A stretch of 64,000 bases of DNA from Subtercola lobariae (GTDB lineage: Bacteria > Actinomycetota > Actinomycetes > Actinomycetales > Microbacteriaceae): contig NZ_BMGP01000001.1 in assembly GCF_014640255.1 (NCBI RefSeq), forward strand, positions 248,001-312,000. The letters run 5' to 3'. A model generated the notes under the pieces. The model was given only the letters and a program-made list of their open reading frames with translations. It made no database searches and was not told the DNA's origin. Both the position numbers and the translations under genes were made by a program. Below, in pieces: positions 63,898 to 64,000 of the stretch. Numbering within the stretch: position 1 is the first letter of the stretch; each line of letters begins with the position of its first letter.

Positions 63898-64000
63898 ATG
63901 GGTTGGCGTCCGCCGGTTCCCGGCCAGCCCATCGGGCCCGCCGGGGCGCCCGAGCCTGCTAGTCAATCCGAGCCGGCCGGCTCGCCTGAGGCCGCCGATC
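63898..64000 (+). CDS. start of an unidentified gene (cut by window edge)
   Basis: An open frame from ATG 63898, after GGCGGGGCG, runs to the end of the window: MGWRPPVPGQPIGPAGAPEP followed by a Ser/Glu/Ala/Pro stretch. It begins 11 bp after recR and is probably in the same unit. Only 34 low-complexity residues are visible, so no function can be given. Confidence 0.5.
   Translation, partial: MGWRPPVPGQPIGPAGAPEPASQSEPAGSPEAAD

Overview
The window reads as a chromosome segment of a high-GC actinobacterium, most likely a member of the Microbacteriaceae. Supporting observations are strong G/C bias at third codon positions, many GTG starts and GTGA/ATGA gene overlaps, the actinobacterial gene set (glutaredoxin-like NrdH with NrdIEF, GAP-family membrane protein, DUF6325/SHOCT pair, FGE-dependent sulfatase, small SRP RNA near dnaX-recR), and the very frequent GGATGC/GCATCC words. 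No genus is claimed.

Layout. 1-2.2 kb: start of arginine deiminase (minus strand, cut by the window edge), a small acidic protein and an NAD-dependent epimerase. 2.2-10.3 kb: a sulfur-related block with a cytosolic Cys-type sulfatase, its formylglycine-generating enzyme, a SulP anion transporter and a GAP-family membrane protein, followed by DUF6325 and SHOCT proteins. 10.3-20.3 kb: a ROK sugar kinase, a secreted beta-propeller/Ig protein paired with a secreted metalloprotease, a LysR remnant, a Phd-RelE toxin-antitoxin pair, an APC permease, a cyclase-family hydrolase and an MFS exporter. 20.3-25.2 kb: the class Ib ribonucleotide reductase operon nrdH-nrdI-nrdE-[GIY-YIG/NUMOD3 homing endonuclease]-nrdF, preceded by DnaA boxes and a pair of NrdR boxes. 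25.2-26.4 kb: an MNT-HEPN pair. 26.4-29.2 kb: a small conserved protein, glycerate kinase and a rhodanese.

29.2-40.8 kb is an L-arabinose/monosaccharide region: a LacI-family repressor with four near-identical operators, araB-araD-araA with overlapping ends, then a ChvE/MmsAB-type sugar ABC transporter and a degenerate double ABC ATPase carrying large glycine-rich insertions. 40.8-42.1 kb holds two minisatellite arrays around a VOC protein. 42.1-46.7 kb is the xylose locus: xylA-xylB on the minus strand, divergent from a ROK repressor (xylR). Arabinose and xylose are both routed to xylulose 5-phosphate, and the ABC transporter probably supplies the sugars.

46.7-53.4 kb carries mostly single genes (PAP2 phosphatase, saccharopine dehydrogenase-like reductase, potassium channel, small proteins), a frameshifted DUF3800 gene beside tRNA-Ser(GGA), an NAD(P)-binding protein and the SRP RNA gene ffs. 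53.7-57.2 kb is pta-ackA (acetate metabolism). 57.3-60.3 kb holds a GNAT, an Lrp/AsnC regulator and a divergent thiamine-diphosphate 2-oxoacid decarboxylase. 60.4-64 kb is dnaX-recR and the start of another gene.

The most unusual items are the homing endonuclease lodged between nrdE and nrdF, the apparently ATPase-dead third sugar ABC ATP-binding protein, a cysteine-rich insertion in the formylglycine-generating enzyme, and the composite DnaA/NrdR control region. Low-complexity Ala/Gly/Pro insertions inside otherwise conserved enzymes recur through the window.
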